Assembly (NCBI GenBank): GCA_029782225.1
Contig: JAKOVF010000318.1
Location: forward strand, 1-64,000
Source: Chloroflexota bacterium
Lineage (GTDB): Bacteria > Chloroflexota > Anaerolineae > Anaerolineales > Villigracilaceae
Length of the DNA stretch: 64,000 bases
Reading direction: 5' to 3'
Shown in pieces: positions 55,726 through 64,000 of this stretch (position 1 is its first letter; each line of letters opens with the position of its first letter). Position numbers and translations under genes: made by a program. The notes below the pieces were generated by a model. That model made no database searches, was not told the origin of the DNA, and worked only from the letters and a program-made list of their open reading frames with translations.

Positions 55726-58197
55726 TTACGCGTCTGCGCCGACATGCTGTTTTGATTTTCGAGTGGCTTTTTCAGCATGGAAGACGATCTTGTCATTTTC
55801 CACATCTACCATCACAGTCGCGCCATCCTTGAATTTGCCTCCCAGCAATTCAATCGAAAGCGGACTCTCGACGTGCTTCTGAATGGCCCTGCGCAATGGA
55901 CGTGCGCCGAACGCGGGATCGTATCCTTGTTTGGCGAGCCACTGACGGGCCGCATCGGTCAATTGGACCGTGATATTGTGCTCGTTCAAGCGGTCTTGCA
56001 CTTCCTGCATTTGCAGCACAACGATCTGTTCCATCTGCTCGACTGAAAGCGGTGAGAACATGATGATCTCGTCAATGCGGTTCAGGAACTCGGGTCTGAA
56101 CGCACCTTTCAAGGCCTTCTCAATCTTGTCGTGATCCTCGCGCTCCTCATCATTAGTCTTTGATGTGAGGAACCCAAGAGTGCCGCCTTTTCTCACGTAT
56201 TCGGTACCCAGATTCGAGGTCATGATCAGCACCGTATTGCGGAAATCCACCACGTTGCCCTGACCATCCGTCATACGGCCATCATCGAGAATTTGCAGCA
56301 GCGCATTCCAGACTTCAGGATGAGCCTTTTCGATCTCGTCGAAGAGAAGCACGCGATATGGTCTGCGGCGCACAGCTTCTGTAAGCTGGCCACCTTCTTC
56401 GTAGCCAACGTATCCCGGAGGCGCTCCGAAGAGTCGACTCACCGTATGCTGCTCGCGGTACTCAGACATATCAATGCGGACCAGCGCATCTTCATCATCG
56501 AACATGAACCATGCCAGAGCTTTGGCAAGTTCAGTCTTACCCACACCTGAGGGACCAATGAAAATAAATGAACCAATCGGGCGAGCGGGATCTTTCAAGC
56601 CGGAGCGCGCACGGCGAATCGCATCGGAGATGGCATGGATGGCTTCATCCTGACCAATGATGCGCTCATGCAGGCGGGCTTCCATGTGCAGCAGTTTTTC
56701 AGACTCGGTCTCGAGCATTTGCGTAACCGGGATGCCGGTCCATTGATGCACGACGGAAGCGATGTCATCTACATCCACAACTTCGTCGAGCTGGTGTTCG
56801 CTCTCCCATTTATCGCGCTTCTCGCTGTATTCCTGTTCCAGGCGCAGACGTTCGGCTTTCTTCTGTGCGGCACGTTCGTAATCGCGTTCGAGGCCGGCCT
56901 GCTCTTCTTCTGCGTGCAGTCGATCGACATCGGTCTTCATCGCCTTCAGATCGGGCGGCATGGAATAGAGTGCCACGCGAAGTTTTGCGGCGGCTTCGTC
57001 GATCAAGTCAATCGCTTTGTCCGGCAGGTGACGATCCGTCACATAGCGATCCGCCAGACGGGCAGCCGCCACGAGCGCCTCATCCGAAAAATGGACCTTG
57101 TGATGTGCTTCGTAGCGGTCGCGCAATCCATGCAGCATCTTGATGGTATCGTCAACACTTGGCTCTTCCACATAGATCGGAGCAAAACGCCGTTCGAGCG
57201 CCGCGTCCTTTTCAATGTGCTTGTGGAACTCGTCCAGGGTGGTCGCACCGATGCATTGCAGTTCGCCGCGCGCCAGGGCAGGCTTGAGCATGTTGCTCGC
57301 GTCCATTGCGCCCTGTGCGGCTCCCGCGCCGACAACCGTGTGAAGCTCGTCGATCATCAGAATAATGTCGCCCTGTGAGCGCTGGACTTCCTCCATCACA
57401 GCCTTGAGGCGTTCCTCGAATTCACCGCGGAAGCGGGAACCCGCGATCATCGCGCCCAGGTCCAGGGCCACGACCTTCTTACCGGTTAAGATTTCAGGCA
57501 CATCGTTGCTGGCAATCTTCTGCGCCAGGCCTTCCGCAATGGCAGTCTTACCGACGCCTGCTTCGCCGATCAAAACAGGGTTGTTTTTGGTGCGGCGGGA
57601 AAGAATCTGAATCAGGCGCAAAATCTCGTTGTCGCGGCCAATGACCGGGTCCAGTTTGCCCTCGCGGGCGAGTTGGGTCAGGTCGCGCGAATATTTTTCG
57701 AGGGTGCGGTAGCGTGTCTCAGCCTGCGGATCAGTCACCCGCTGTCCGCCGCGTAAATCCTGAATGGCGTCAAAGACGCGGTCGCGGGTCAGGCCAGCGG
57801 ACTCCAAAATCCGGGCGGCGGGCGTGTTGCGCTCGGTCAGGATGGCGAGGAAGATGTGCTCGGTGGAAATGTACTCATCTTTCAGGCGATTGGCTTCCTC
57901 GTTGGCAAGGTCAATAATACGCTTCACGCGCGGGGTGATAAAAATCTGTCCTGCGCCGCCGCCGAAGATGTTCGCCTTGGGGCTGGCGCGCAAAGTGGCA
58001 TCGAGGCGCTCCGTAAGAGCCTCGGCGCTGACGCTCAGTTTCTCCAAAATCTGGGGGATAACCCCACCGGGCTGCTCGATCAACGCCAGCAGAATATGCT
58101 CCGTATCAATCTGGTTGTGCCCGTAACGCTGGATGATCTCCGCTGCACGCTGGGCGGCTTCCTGCGCTCTCTCTGTAAAACGGTCAAATCGCATCAT
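55726..58197 (-). CDS. clpC: ATP-dependent Clp protease ATP-binding subunit ClpC
   Basis: This 823-residue AAA+ unfoldase feeds ClpP. Two Clp_N repeats at the N-terminus are followed by AAA1 with GEAGVGKT and DELH, a short middle domain with a UVR-like segment ([20 protein letters not shown]), AAA2 with GPSGVGKT, and a D2-small domain. The UVR-type insert and the GF-type ClpP-binding loop (TLGFLT) place it in the ClpC group rather than ClpA or ClpB. No mcsA/mcsB/ctsR homologue is next to it. A TATAAT box and a 5' hairpin lie upstream; the terminator is downstream. Two ATGs begin the gene. Confidence 0.95.
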   Translation of the reverse strand: MMRFDRFTERAQEAAQRAAEIIQRYGHNQIDTEHILLALIEQPGGVIPQILEKLSVSAEALTERLDATLRASPKANIFGGGAGQIFITPRVKRIIDLANEEANRLKDEYISTEHIFLAILTERNTPAARILESAGLTRDRVFDAIQDLRGGQRVTDPQAETRYRTLEKYSRDLTQLAREGKLDPVIGRDNEILRLIQILSRRTKNNPVLIGEAGVGKTAIAEGLAQKIASNDVPEILTGKKVVALDLGAMIAGSRFRGEFEERLKAVMEEVQRSQGDIILMIDELHTVVGAGAAQGAMDASNMLKPALARGELQCIGATTLDEFHKHIEKDAALERRFAPIYVEEPSVDDTIKMLHGLRDRYEAHHKVHFSDEALVAAARLADRYVTDRHLPDKAIDLIDEAAAKLRVALYSMPPDLKAMKTDVDRLHAEEEQAGLERDYERAAQKKAERLRLEQEYSEKRDKWESEHQLDEVVDVDDIASVVHQWTGIPVTQMLETESEKLLHMEARLHERIIGQDEAIHAISDAIRRARSGLKDPARPIGSFIFIGPSGVGKTELAKALAWFMFDDEDALVRIDMSEYREQHTVSRLFGAPPGYVGYEEGGQLTEAVRRRPYRVLLFDEIEKAHPEVWNALLQILDDGRMTDGQGNVVDFRNTVLIMTSNLGTEYVRKGGTLGFLTSKTNDEEREDHDKIEKALKGAFRPEFLNRIDEIIMFSPLSVEQMEQIVVLQMQEVQDRLNEHNITVQLTDAARQWLAKQGYDPAFGARPLRRAIQKHVESPLSIELLGGKFKDGATVMVDVENDKIVFHAEKATRKSKQHVGADA

Positions 58198-58223
58198 AGG
58201 GAATTTTCCTTTTCAAATCAGAA

Positions 58224-58252
58224 GCCCCGGGGGTCGAAAAGACCTCCGGGGC
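58224..58252 (-). other. GC-rich hairpin in the clpC 5' leader
   Basis: GCCCCGGAGGTC and GACCCCCGGGGC (minus strand) pair over TTTTC with one G-T pair. It lies between the -10 box and the clpC start, so it is in the mRNA leader. Confidence 0.6.
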
Positions 58253-58267
58253 CTAGTGACTGGGGCG

Positions 58268-58273
58268 ATTATA
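58268..58273 (-). promoter_or_regulatory. -10 box of clpC
   Basis: A minus-strand TATAAT about 70 bases before the start. CTGACA lies 20 bases upstream, a wide spacing for a -35. No CIRCE or HspR-type operator was seen. Confidence 0.5.
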
Positions 58274-58357
58274 ACAAAACCGCGTCGGTGGATTGTCAGT
58301 GTGGCATAAGAAGAGTATTAGATTTGGGACGGCTGTACGCTTTTTTCGGCGGCAATG

Positions 58358-60754
58358 CTAGTTCGACAGTCGTATGATAATCGGATAATCTTTCATCAAA
58401 AGACCACGGATAACCAAACCAGTACCATCGCTTGTCATTAGTTTTTGCTCAAAGCCATTCAGTATATCGATCCCGGTTGCATTCCAGCCCGCAAAACCGG
58501 GGATTTCGATTATAGAGGGAATGCCTGGATCATCATCGACTGCAACACCGTCCGTCCACAGAGCGACCAGCCTGCTGCCATCCGTCCCCGCGAAAGTGAA
58601 TGCCTTGAAGTCTTTGGACTCGGTCTGAACGTCTATGGCAAATTCCTCCACATGGGTGCCAGCAAATACATTGGCAATGTTGCGAATGGTATTGTATTGA
58701 ACGGGACGTTGGGACGTCATTCCGCCCAAACCTGCAGCCACATCATTCCCGAGATGTAAAATGATGCCCCGGGCCAGGTATTTTGCCCAGACGACCTCAC
58801 TGTAGGCTGGGTCCACGGTATCGCAGCCGCCGCAATTAGATCCTCCATAGCTCATCTCTGCGGCGATGAATTCACCCTTGAACCCATTTTGTCTGGCCGT
58901 ATCGATTATGCTCGCCATTAAGGACGGATAGCTGGCGTAATAATCAGGGTCCTGCCCGCTGCCAGGAACATTCCCATACAAAGGATGCCAGGAGACAGCA
59001 TCCGCGATGGGCATCACGTCTGAATTGAGAATTTTGAACAGGTATTCCCGAGACTTCGGATTGGCTGAGCCTGAAGTAGAACCGACCACAACTTTGGCTT
59101 GCGGGTCGATCTGCTTGATCACCGGGATCGTTCGTTTGGCAAGGTTGATGTAATCGGCAGGCTCGATGTACTGTAATGGATACTCAACATTTGGCTCGTT
59201 CCATAATTCATAATACTGAACGCGGCCCCTGAAATGCGAGACAATGAAACGGACATACTCCAAATAGTGGGTGATATCTTCTTCTGTCTTGAATCTGTAT
59301 TTGACATCCCAGCCATCGGGATGATTTGCTTTATCCCAAAAGTTCAACATGTAATCGATGGTTATCTTGTGGGAGACAAGCTGGTCGACATAACCGTCAA
59401 ACTCGGGTGAGATGAACAATTCGGGTTTATCCCAATAAAGTTGTACCCCGCTCTGTTCGGTCGAGTAATATTCGGCTTGATTCATCGTTATTTTTCCCCA
59501 TTTCAAGCCGGCAGGTGCAATTTCCTGGTCAATCACGGCTTGAAAATCCATGGGCTGCCAGAAGTCCGACCACAATCCGCCTACGCGATTGTCCTCCAGT
59601 TCACCAGATGGCTTTGTCAGCAAAACCACTCTCGGCAGGATATTGCCAGACTGTAACTGCATCGTGAGGCGCTTTCCCGTGGTTGGGATTGAGAATCCGC
59701 TGGTATTTCCCTGCAGGTCGGTTGCGGTGGCAGTCAATGCAGGACCGCTAAACTCCGAACCTTTCTCCAGGGAAAATACGCCCTGATCGTCCGCAATCGT
59801 TCTTCCCTCATAGCGGCTTCCCTCAGTTTCGATGTCGGAATAAACCATCACTTCACAATTTGAACAAGCCACTCCGTTCAAACTTCCTGTATCAAGATCA
59901 AAGTCCATCAAAATGGGAGCCGTTATGTTTTCATTTCCGCCTTCCGCGAGGTCGATCCCATTCCTGCCGTTATCATGGATACTATTCTGGAGGATTGTAT
60001 TTCCTACGGTGTCTGCGCCGAGGATTTCTATTCCATTATGACCATTAAAGGCAATATGATTGTCAGGGCCGATCAGATTATTGTGAGCCCCCTCCGAAGC
60101 TGTTATCCCTGCACTCCGATTCCCTTGTGGCGTCACACCATCCGACATAACGCCAAAATAGTTCGCTGTAATCCTGTTGCCGGATGTGTTCGCTCCCCAC
60201 ATGCCAATGCCGTAGTCGCTATTACCGACCACGTTCCCCTCGATCAGATTGTCCTGACCCCCACTGATCTGTATCGCCGCTCCGGAAAGATTTACGAGAG
60301 TCAGACCTCGAATTGTATTGTTGTTGGATAGAACTTGGATTGCACTATTCCACCCAGATGGGATGGTGCTCCCATCCAAAATCACTCCCGCCATGCTGGC
60401 ATCTACCGTCACGTATCCTTGAACGATGCCTGGCAGGGGTGACTGCAAGTAAACGATTCTAGGGTCATCGCTGGGAAAGACTGACGGATCGAATGCAATG
60501 ATGTCCCCGGGACTTGCCTCTTGTAATGCCTCGCGCAAGGTGCCGGAACCATTATCCTCGGCATCGGTGACCACAATGGTTTCCCCTTCTGGTATCAGCG
60601 TAGCTGTGGGTGGTATGGTTGTCAGCGTAGGCAACGCCGTTGTCGTCGGCTTAAGCACCACTGCGGTGACTGTGGAGGATGGCCCTGGCCCACAGCCATT
60701 CAAGACGAGAGAAAGAGCAGTCGCAAAAAGAAAAAGATTAGCAGCATTTCTCAT
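58358..60754 (-). CDS. Lipoprotein with beta-helix domain and glycoside hydrolase-like domain
   Basis: The protein has 798 residues. A lipobox (LVLNGC, Cys21) anchors it outside the membrane, with a Thr/Pro-rich stalk. Residues about 60-270 form a right-handed beta-helix of NosD-like repeats (NTIRGLTLVNLSGAAIQISG, NLIEGNVVGNSDYGIGMWG). A linker domain follows. The last 380 residues resemble GH39/GH5-type TIM-barrels: YYELWNEPNVEYP (acid/base Glu), VSWHPLYGNVPG, and EFIAAEMSYGG with a candidate nucleophile Glu. It may bind and cleave a polysaccharide. ATG 60754 follows TTGGAGGAAACG. Its substrate is unknown. Confidence 0.78.
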   Translation of the reverse strand: MRNAANLFLFATALSLVLNGCGPGPSSTVTAVVLKPTTTALPTLTTIPPTATLIPEGETIVVTDAEDNGSGTLREALQEASPGDIIAFDPSVFPSDDPRIVYLQSPLPGIVQGYVTVDASMAGVILDGSTIPSGWNSAIQVLSNNNTIRGLTLVNLSGAAIQISGGQDNLIEGNVVGNSDYGIGMWGANTSGNRITANYFGVMSDGVTPQGNRSAGITASEGAHNNLIGPDNHIAFNGHNGIEILGADTVGNTILQNSIHDNGRNGIDLAEGGNENITAPILMDFDLDTGSLNGVACSNCEVMVYSDIETEGSRYEGRTIADDQGVFSLEKGSEFSGPALTATATDLQGNTSGFSIPTTGKRLTMQLQSGNILPRVVLLTKPSGELEDNRVGGLWSDFWQPMDFQAVIDQEIAPAGLKWGKITMNQAEYYSTEQSGVQLYWDKPELFISPEFDGYVDQLVSHKITIDYMLNFWDKANHPDGWDVKYRFKTEEDITHYLEYVRFIVSHFRGRVQYYELWNEPNVEYPLQYIEPADYINLAKRTIPVIKQIDPQAKVVVGSTSGSANPKSREYLFKILNSDVMPIADAVSWHPLYGNVPGSGQDPDYYASYPSLMASIIDTARQNGFKGEFIAAEMSYGGSNCGGCDTVDPAYSEVVWAKYLARGIILHLGNDVAAGLGGMTSQRPVQYNTIRNIANVFAGTHVEEFAIDVQTESKDFKAFTFAGTDGSRLVALWTDGVAVDDDPGIPSIIEIPGFAGWNATGIDILNGFEQKLMTSDGTGLVIRGLLMKDYPIIIRLSN

Positions 60755-60851
60755 CGTTTCCTCCAAAAGAGCGCCTTTTACAGCCAAATGGCTTCATAAC
60801 TCCCTACAGACAGATTATACGCCTCTGCCCTTCCAATCTATAACAACGCGC

Positions 60852-60857
60852 TATAAT
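60852..60857 (+). promoter_or_regulatory. -10 box of the acetyltransferase gene (leaderless)
   Basis: TATAAT ends 7 bases before ATG 60865, and no ribosome site is present. Confidence 0.55.
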
Positions 60858-60864
60858 TTACACG

Positions 60865-61836
60865 ATGGCATCCATTACTGTCCCCGTGCGGGAAAAATCC
60901 CACCCTAATTTGCGCCCGCTCAACGTCCTGCGTGACCTGCCGAACGTGGCTGATCTCATCGAATTGTGCTTCTCCAGCACAATGGACAGTGAAGGGCAGC
61001 GCTATATTCAGGATATGCGGCGGGCCGGGCGAGACGCGTCCTTTCTAAGCTGGGCCACCCGCGCGGCGGAATCCACATCCCTGCCGCTGACGGGCTACGT
61101 TTGGGAGGAAAACGGCAGGATCGTGGGGAATGCCAGCCTGGTCCCATTTCGACATAACCGGAAGCGCATTTATCTGATCGCCAATGTCGCCACCCATCCC
61201 GATTACCGCCGCCACGGGATCGCCCGTGCCCTTACCGAACAGGCCCTGCGTCATGCCCGCGAGAAGAAGACGGATGCTGTCTGGCTGCATGTGCGCGATG
61301 ACAACCCGGGGGCGATCCAGCTCTATGCCGGACTTGGCTTTGTGGAACGCGCGCGTCGCACAAGCTGGCAGGCCAATGGGGACTCTCATGCGGAAACGCC
61401 GCAAACGGACATTTCCATTTCGTCGCGCGATCCACGCTGGTGGCCGCTCCAGCAAAAGTGGCTGGCCCGCCTCTACCCCGACGATCTGGCCTGGCACCGT
61501 AACTGGAGCTTTTCCGCCCTTCGGCCGGGTCTCTGGAACTGGTTGTATTTACTGTTCGTGGATATGAACGTCCGCCAGTGGGCCGCGCTGGAGCGAGATC
61601 AACTGGCGGCTGCGTTGTCCTGGGTCCCCGGGGGACGAGGCGAATCCCTTTATCTCGCGGCAGGCGCAACGTCCGACCCCGAGGCGCTCACTGCTTTGCT
61701 TTTGCACGCGCGGCGTGCGTTGTCCCATCAAAGATATCTGTCACTTGAGTTTCCTGTTGGTACATTCGATACGGCCATCCTCAACGCGGGCTTCAGCCCC
61801 CAGCGCACGTTGATCTGGATGCAGGCAACTTCATAG
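60865..61836 (+). CDS. GNAT family acetyltransferase
   Basis: The protein has 323 residues. The N-terminal half holds the GNAT core: YVWEENGRIVGNASLVP, YLIANVATHPDYRRHGIARAL (acetyl-CoA loop R-x-x-G-I-A), DAVWLHVRDDNPGAIQLYAGLGF. The second half (about 150 residues, WWPLQQKWLARLYPDD, GLWNWLYLLFVD, LSWVPGGRGESLYLAA) is a GNAT-like C-terminal extension with no clear CoA loop. The substrate is unknown. A leaderless promoter is predicted. A phage-holin-like small membrane protein follows 35 bases downstream on the same strand. Confidence 0.85.
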   Translation: MASITVPVREKSHPNLRPLNVLRDLPNVADLIELCFSSTMDSEGQRYIQDMRRAGRDASFLSWATRAAESTSLPLTGYVWEENGRIVGNASLVPFRHNRKRIYLIANVATHPDYRRHGIARALTEQALRHAREKKTDAVWLHVRDDNPGAIQLYAGLGFVERARRTSWQANGDSHAETPQTDISISSRDPRWWPLQQKWLARLYPDDLAWHRNWSFSALRPGLWNWLYLLFVDMNVRQWAALERDQLAAALSWVPGGRGESLYLAAGATSDPEALTALLLHARRALSHQRYLSLEFPVGTFDTAILNAGFSPQRTLIWMQATS

Positions 61837-61871
61837 CCCCTTTTGCGTATTACTATCGAAAGGAGAATCAA

Positions 61872-62249
61872 ATGACAAAATTCATTCTTCGCTGGGCGAT
61901 CAATGCTGTTGGGCTGTATGTAGCCGTGATGATCGTGCCGGGCATCGATTTCGCTGGCAACTGGCTGAACCTGATCTGGCTCGCACTCATCTTTGGTTTG
62001 TTGAACGCGCTCCTGCGCCCTCTTCTCAGCATTCTCACCTGTCCGCTCATCCTTCTCACGCTCGGCCTGTTCACACTGTTGCTCAATACATTTATGTTGT
62101 GGCTCACCAGCCGCATTGGCCAATCCTTTGACCTTGGCCTCACCGTAAACGGCTTCTGGCCCGCCTTCCTGGGTGCACTGGTCATCAGCGTGGTCAGTAT
62201 TGTTTTGAGTTTGATCTTGAGGGACGAGATGAAGGGAAGAAGGAGTTAA
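61872..62249 (+). CDS. Phage holin 4 family-like membrane protein
   Basis: The protein has 125 residues and four helices: WAINAVGLYVAVMIVPGI, WLNLIWLALIFGLLNALLRPLL, LTCPLILLTLGLFTLLLNTFMLWLTS, FWPAFLGALVISVVSIVLSLIL. This matches the widespread Phage_holin_4_2 family (YvlD-like), a chromosomal membrane protein family rather than a phage lysis gene. There are no phage genes nearby. AAAGGAGAATCAA precedes ATG 61872. It may be co-transcribed with the acetyltransferase gene and ends at a bidirectional terminator. Confidence 0.85.
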   Translation: MTKFILRWAINAVGLYVAVMIVPGIDFAGNWLNLIWLALIFGLLNALLRPLLSILTCPLILLTLGLFTLLLNTFMLWLTSRIGQSFDLGLTVNGFWPAFLGALVISVVSIVLSLILRDEMKGRRS

Positions 62250-62257
62250 GAGTGGAG

Positions 62258-62286
62258 CGTCCCGAAGGGTTTAACCCTTCGGGACG
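62258..62286. terminator. Bidirectional terminator of the CGTCCCGAAGG family
   Basis: CGTCCCGAAGGGTT pairs with AACCCTTCGGGACG, about 12 usable base pairs. It lies between the convergent holin-like gene (62249) and membrane protein gene (62294). The plus strand ends in TTGTATATT. Confidence 0.78.
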
Positions 62287-62293
62287 TTGTATA

Positions 62294-63931
62294 TTATCTA
62301 ATATGCAAAGCTGCGGTGCTTAGCATCGTATGAATCAGGCGGGAATTATTCACCAGCAAGAGCGCGACGAAAATCAACAAAACTACCTGAAACCATTTTT
62401 GGTCGGCTAACTCTTTCCAGGCCAGCGCGAGGAAGAGAATCATTGCATATGTCCAGTTCGTCGAATAAAGGAAGACATCCTTGCCATAGCGCAGGTGAAG
62501 CGCAAAGTTGAAAAGCAGGATAAAGATGAAGGCAAATTGAAAACGGTTATCTGCCTTTCTCAGGTTCTTTAGGAAAAGAAAACCACCGAGCAAAAGCAGC
62601 AGCAGCCAAAAAAACGCCATCCCAGTATCGAAGCTCGTGTCATAACCGCTTAGGCGCATGGGGGCAGCCTTGAAGATCCACACTTTCAAAAAGGGAATTT
62701 CTTCTTTGAGGATCAATGGATCGGGTGCAACCACGCTGTGCAACGCCATCACGCGTCCGACTGCGAGCGCCCGCGAAAGGCTCGGCGCAAATGTGTTTTC
62801 AGCCTCCGCACTATAGCTGGATGGAACGAAAAAATAGGGCTGTGAATTTGGGTAAAAGAGATTGTTAAGTAAGGTCAGTGGAATGGTGAGCGCGGCCACG
62901 ATCACGCCATATTTGACCCAGGCTTTGAAATCCTTCCTGACAAAAATGAACGCGATCGCCGTCTGGATGAAATTGGTGATCGTAATTCCAAACGAGGCCA
63001 GCCCGGTCACCACGAATGGCACTAAAGGTCGGTCCGTGAGCAACAGGACGAGGAAAATCAATGTCACCGCGGCAAGAAAAATGTACGTCTCGATCAGCGA
63101 ACTGAAGACAAGATGCGCAGCGGTCCCTCCGAGCATGGACGCGATCAACAAGGCGTAGAGTGAATTGCCCGTCGTGCGCTTTACGAAGATCCACGCAAGG
63201 AAAACGCAGAGCGCGCCCGAGAAGGCCACGAGCACGAATGCAGAAGCGAGCTTGTCGCTTTTGAGAAAGAGTGAAATGAACGTGACGATGGGGCGGACAA
63301 TCAACAACACAAATGGATGGACGGCCCGCCAGTAGTAATCGCGATAATCCGGCGTGGTAAAGCGCATCCGCCAGAGCAGACCGTCCGAGTCAAAGAAGAT
63401 ATCATCCACATCGAAGGCAGGGCGGTTGAAGATGGAAACAGTGATCAGATAGGCGGGAAAGAAAAAGAACGCAAGCAGCGCGCCGGGCAAATTGGCATCC
63501 ACACACTGGAAGAAGCGGGTCTGCCTGATGCTTTTTTCCTTTGCATAAGGCATGATCCATCCTAAAGCGGGTAGTGCCAGCAAAGCGCCGATCAGGAAAA
63601 AGATAATCTGGCCGATTTCCAGCAAAAAATACGCAGGGTCGAAAAGGCTGGGAAAGCTTCGCACCAGCATGAATGTCGTGACCACGAAAATAGATAAAAT
63701 GATGAACAGGCCAACTGCAATGAAAAAATTTCCGCGTTGCTGCACAGCCTGCTGAACTCTGCCCAGAACATAGTAAACAAATGCTCCCATGACAAATTGA
63801 AAAAGCAGCGCCAGCAAAACGATCTCAACCGCGCTAGGGTAGAAATTGCTAAGGAAACCGAGAATCAAGAAGGCTGGAACGAGACCTAGCGCCCACCCAA
63901 GCAAAAGCCGCGGATCGAGAAGTTTTTTCAT
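62294..63931 (-). CDS. Polytopic membrane protein, possible glycosyltransferase-39-like
   Basis: The protein has 545 residues and about 13 helices separated by short loops, with a longer loop near FDVDDIFFDSDGLLWRMRFTTPDYRDYYWRAVHPF. The layout resembles integral-membrane sugar transferases of the GT39/GT83 type, but no catalytic Asp/Glu motif can be named with confidence. The start chosen is ATG 63931 (MKKLLDPRLLLGW). The frame stays open upstream to the right window edge (a GTG occurs at 63991), so a longer N-terminus outside the window is possible. No ribosome site is obvious. The gene ends at a bidirectional terminator. Confidence 0.6.
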   Translation of the reverse strand: MKKLLDPRLLLGWALGLVPAFLILGFLSNFYPSAVEIVLLALLFQFVMGAFVYYVLGRVQQAVQQRGNFFIAVGLFIILSIFVVTTFMLVRSFPSLFDPAYFLLEIGQIIFFLIGALLALPALGWIMPYAKEKSIRQTRFFQCVDANLPGALLAFFFFPAYLITVSIFNRPAFDVDDIFFDSDGLLWRMRFTTPDYRDYYWRAVHPFVLLIVRPIVTFISLFLKSDKLASAFVLVAFSGALCVFLAWIFVKRTTGNSLYALLIASMLGGTAAHLVFSSLIETYIFLAAVTLIFLVLLLTDRPLVPFVVTGLASFGITITNFIQTAIAFIFVRKDFKAWVKYGVIVAALTIPLTLLNNLFYPNSQPYFFVPSSYSAEAENTFAPSLSRALAVGRVMALHSVVAPDPLILKEEIPFLKVWIFKAAPMRLSGYDTSFDTGMAFFWLLLLLLGGFLFLKNLRKADNRFQFAFIFILLFNFALHLRYGKDVFLYSTNWTYAMILFLALAWKELADQKWFQVVLLIFVALLLVNNSRLIHTMLSTAALHIR

Positions 63932-64000
63932 CAACCACCCACTGGAAGGAAAGGTGCGACCGTTTTGAAGATAAAGTCGATGAAATGCCACTGGTCGTAG

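Noticed and set aside
61872-62249. Phage lysis holin or prophage remnant
   Set aside because: The family is a common chromosomal membrane family, and no phage genes are nearby.
1-64000. tRNA, rRNA, CRISPR array, transposase, attachment sites
   Set aside because: None was found on reading; no GTTCGA-type T-loops, direct-repeat arrays or transposase motifs were seen.

Overview
The window is a chromosomal segment of about 55% GC. It most likely comes from a Chloroflexota bacterium of the Anaerolineae type. This is inferred from the gene content: very large multi-GAF histidine kinases, a LacI-sensor histidine kinase, PATAN/small-GTPase signalling genes, DUF4126 and DUF2085 proteins, multihaem cytochromes and the general protein style. 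No rRNA, tRNA, CRISPR array, transposase or prophage was seen.

Layout. 1-5.7 kb: a 5'-truncated sensor kinase, a secreted protein, a short promoter-driven transcript with an 18-residue ORF, phosphofructokinase and small membrane proteins. 5.8-10.6 kb (minus): a thiamine operon made of promoter, TPP riboswitch, terminator, thiamine pyrophosphokinase and a ThiBPQ-type ABC transporter. 10.6-25.5 kb (minus): ten tightly packed genes reading PATAN protein, conservon-type GTPase, alpha/beta hydrolase, V4R protein, left-handed beta-helix protein, acyl-ACP-reductase homologue, receiver with degenerate GGDEF, an 11-GAF kinase of 2473 residues, a receiver, and a second alpha/beta hydrolase that has lost its nucleophile. 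This is my best candidate for an undescribed system: hydrophobic-ligand or lipid chemistry wired to signalling. 25.6-41.4 kb: a respiratory island. A plus-strand set (decahaem lipoprotein, 9-haem cytochrome, cytochrome b, NapC-like cytochrome) converges on a minus-strand set (40-aa and 114-aa membrane proteins, octahaem cytochrome, Tat-type Fe-S protein, NrfD). It is flanked by two paralogous NarL-type two-component systems that share an unusual multi-helix sensor domain. Together these genes look like a quinone-linked module that passes electrons to or from the cell surface. 41.6-64 kb: pantothenate genes panE-panB, UDP-sugar and glycosyltransferase genes, a LacI-domain kinase, a metalloprotease, clpC, a beta-helix/glycosidase lipoprotein, acetyltransferases and a polytopic membrane protein that runs toward the right edge.

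Two themes cross the window. First, several families of short palindromic repeats are scattered through it, and at least five copies lie in frame inside coding sequences (thiP, thiB, panE, a glycosyltransferase, a methyltransferase). Second, several genes have a TATAAT-like -10 box only 6-7 bases before the start codon, which suggests leaderless mRNAs. All function assignments rest on reading motifs by eye; no database search was possible.
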